38,297 nt of DNA from Planctomycetota bacterium (GTDB taxonomy: Bacteria > Planctomycetota > Planctomycetia > Pirellulales > Lacipirellulaceae). The position numbers were made by a program, and so were the translations under genes. The stretch covers positions 1 through 38,297 of the forward strand of contig JAKEIB010000046.1 in the NCBI GenBank assembly GCA_022614705.1, in the 5' to 3' direction. Below are positions 38,001 to 38,297 of this stretch, piece by piece; the first letter of the stretch is position 1, and the number at the start of each line of letters is the position of its first letter. A model generated the notes under the pieces. The model saw nothing but the letters and a program-made list of their open reading frames with translations, was not told where the DNA came from and made no database searches.

Positions 38001-38297
38001 GTTGCCACGCCCCCCTCGTCAACCCCTATTTTTGGCCACCCATTAGGTGGCCAAATTTTCTTGTAGTAATTGGCCGCGCACTGTGCTAGGGTGATACGCG
38101 TGAAATGACCGTCCGTGTCGTAGCTGCCGTAGCGCTCGCCGCCGGATAGTCCGTGGATAGACCCGCGCATGCGGCCGCCCCCAAGGCGCTCGTCGTGCGC
38201 GCACTCGCCACGGCTCCCGGCGACCCCCATGGGATCTCAGTTTTGCGATGGGGCGGTTGGAAAGCAGGATCGAATCGTGCCCGCCCACGGCTGTCAA
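38001..38297. other. Right edge, no gene recognised
   Basis: I recognise no gene. A short palindrome, TTGGCCACC-catta-GGTGGCCAA (about 38032-38054), followed by ATTTTCTT, could be a terminator on the plus strand, but there is no plus-strand gene before it. Open frames crossing the right edge on the minus strand show no family features. They may belong to a gene that continues beyond the window. Confidence 0.4.

Noticed and set aside
38032..38054. Palindrome TTGGCCACC-catta-GGTGGCCAA as a true terminator
   Set aside because: No plus-strand gene precedes it, so it is listed only as a palindrome in the edge region.

Overview
The window looks like chromosomal DNA of a flagellated, Gram-negative-type bacterium, most probably a planctomycete of the Pirellulales kind. 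This is inferred, not proven. The reasons are a PEP-CTERM protein, P- and L-ring flagellar genes, very large FliD and FlgL proteins built from hook-IN-type repeats, a fused ATP sulfurylase/APS kinase, a LURP-one-like protein, few clear Shine-Dalgarno sites, and a very large number of short palindromic repeats between genes.

Layout: (1) 1-2661: a PEP-CTERM secreted protein on the minus strand with a transposon-like inverted repeat at its 3' end, then about 1.3 kb without a convincing gene. (2) 2662-5098, plus strand: fused Sat-CysC for sulfate activation, a small unknown protein and a TfoX-N domain protein. (3) 5550-11432: a GshB-like ATP-grasp ligase on the plus strand, then a minus-strand block with a methyltransferase, a small membrane protein, a GCS2/YbdK-type glutamate-cysteine ligase, an M20 amidohydrolase and the menaquinone (futalosine pathway) enzyme MqnD. 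(4) 11581-29526, all minus strand: a flagellar late-gene cluster read in the order flgF, flgG, flgA, flgH, flgI, flgJ (rod-binding part only), flgN, flgK, flgL, fliW, csrA, flagellin, fliD, fliS. It encodes distal rod, rings, hook-filament junction, filament, cap, export chaperones and the FliW/CsrA switch that controls flagellin translation. (5) 29811-38297: a zincin-like metalloprotease, HemC and ComF (minus), an LptF/LptG-type permease (plus), a YihY/BrkB membrane protein (minus), a LURP-one-like protein, a cyclophilin and an overlapping SGNH hydrolase (plus), a PHA-system-type protein (minus), and a decayed MFS transporter gene (minus).

No complete mobile element, CRISPR array, rRNA or tRNA was seen. 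The most striking feature is the repeat landscape. At least eight arrays of imperfect heptanucleotide repeats occur. Each uses its own heptamer sequence, and several are arranged as inverted arrays that could form long hairpins. About a dozen other palindromic repeat families are also present, several in two or more copies. They occupy nearly every junction of the flagellar cluster. They also lie inside coding sequences (hemC, the methyltransferase, the start region of flgH) and appear to supply the last codons and stop codons of several genes.
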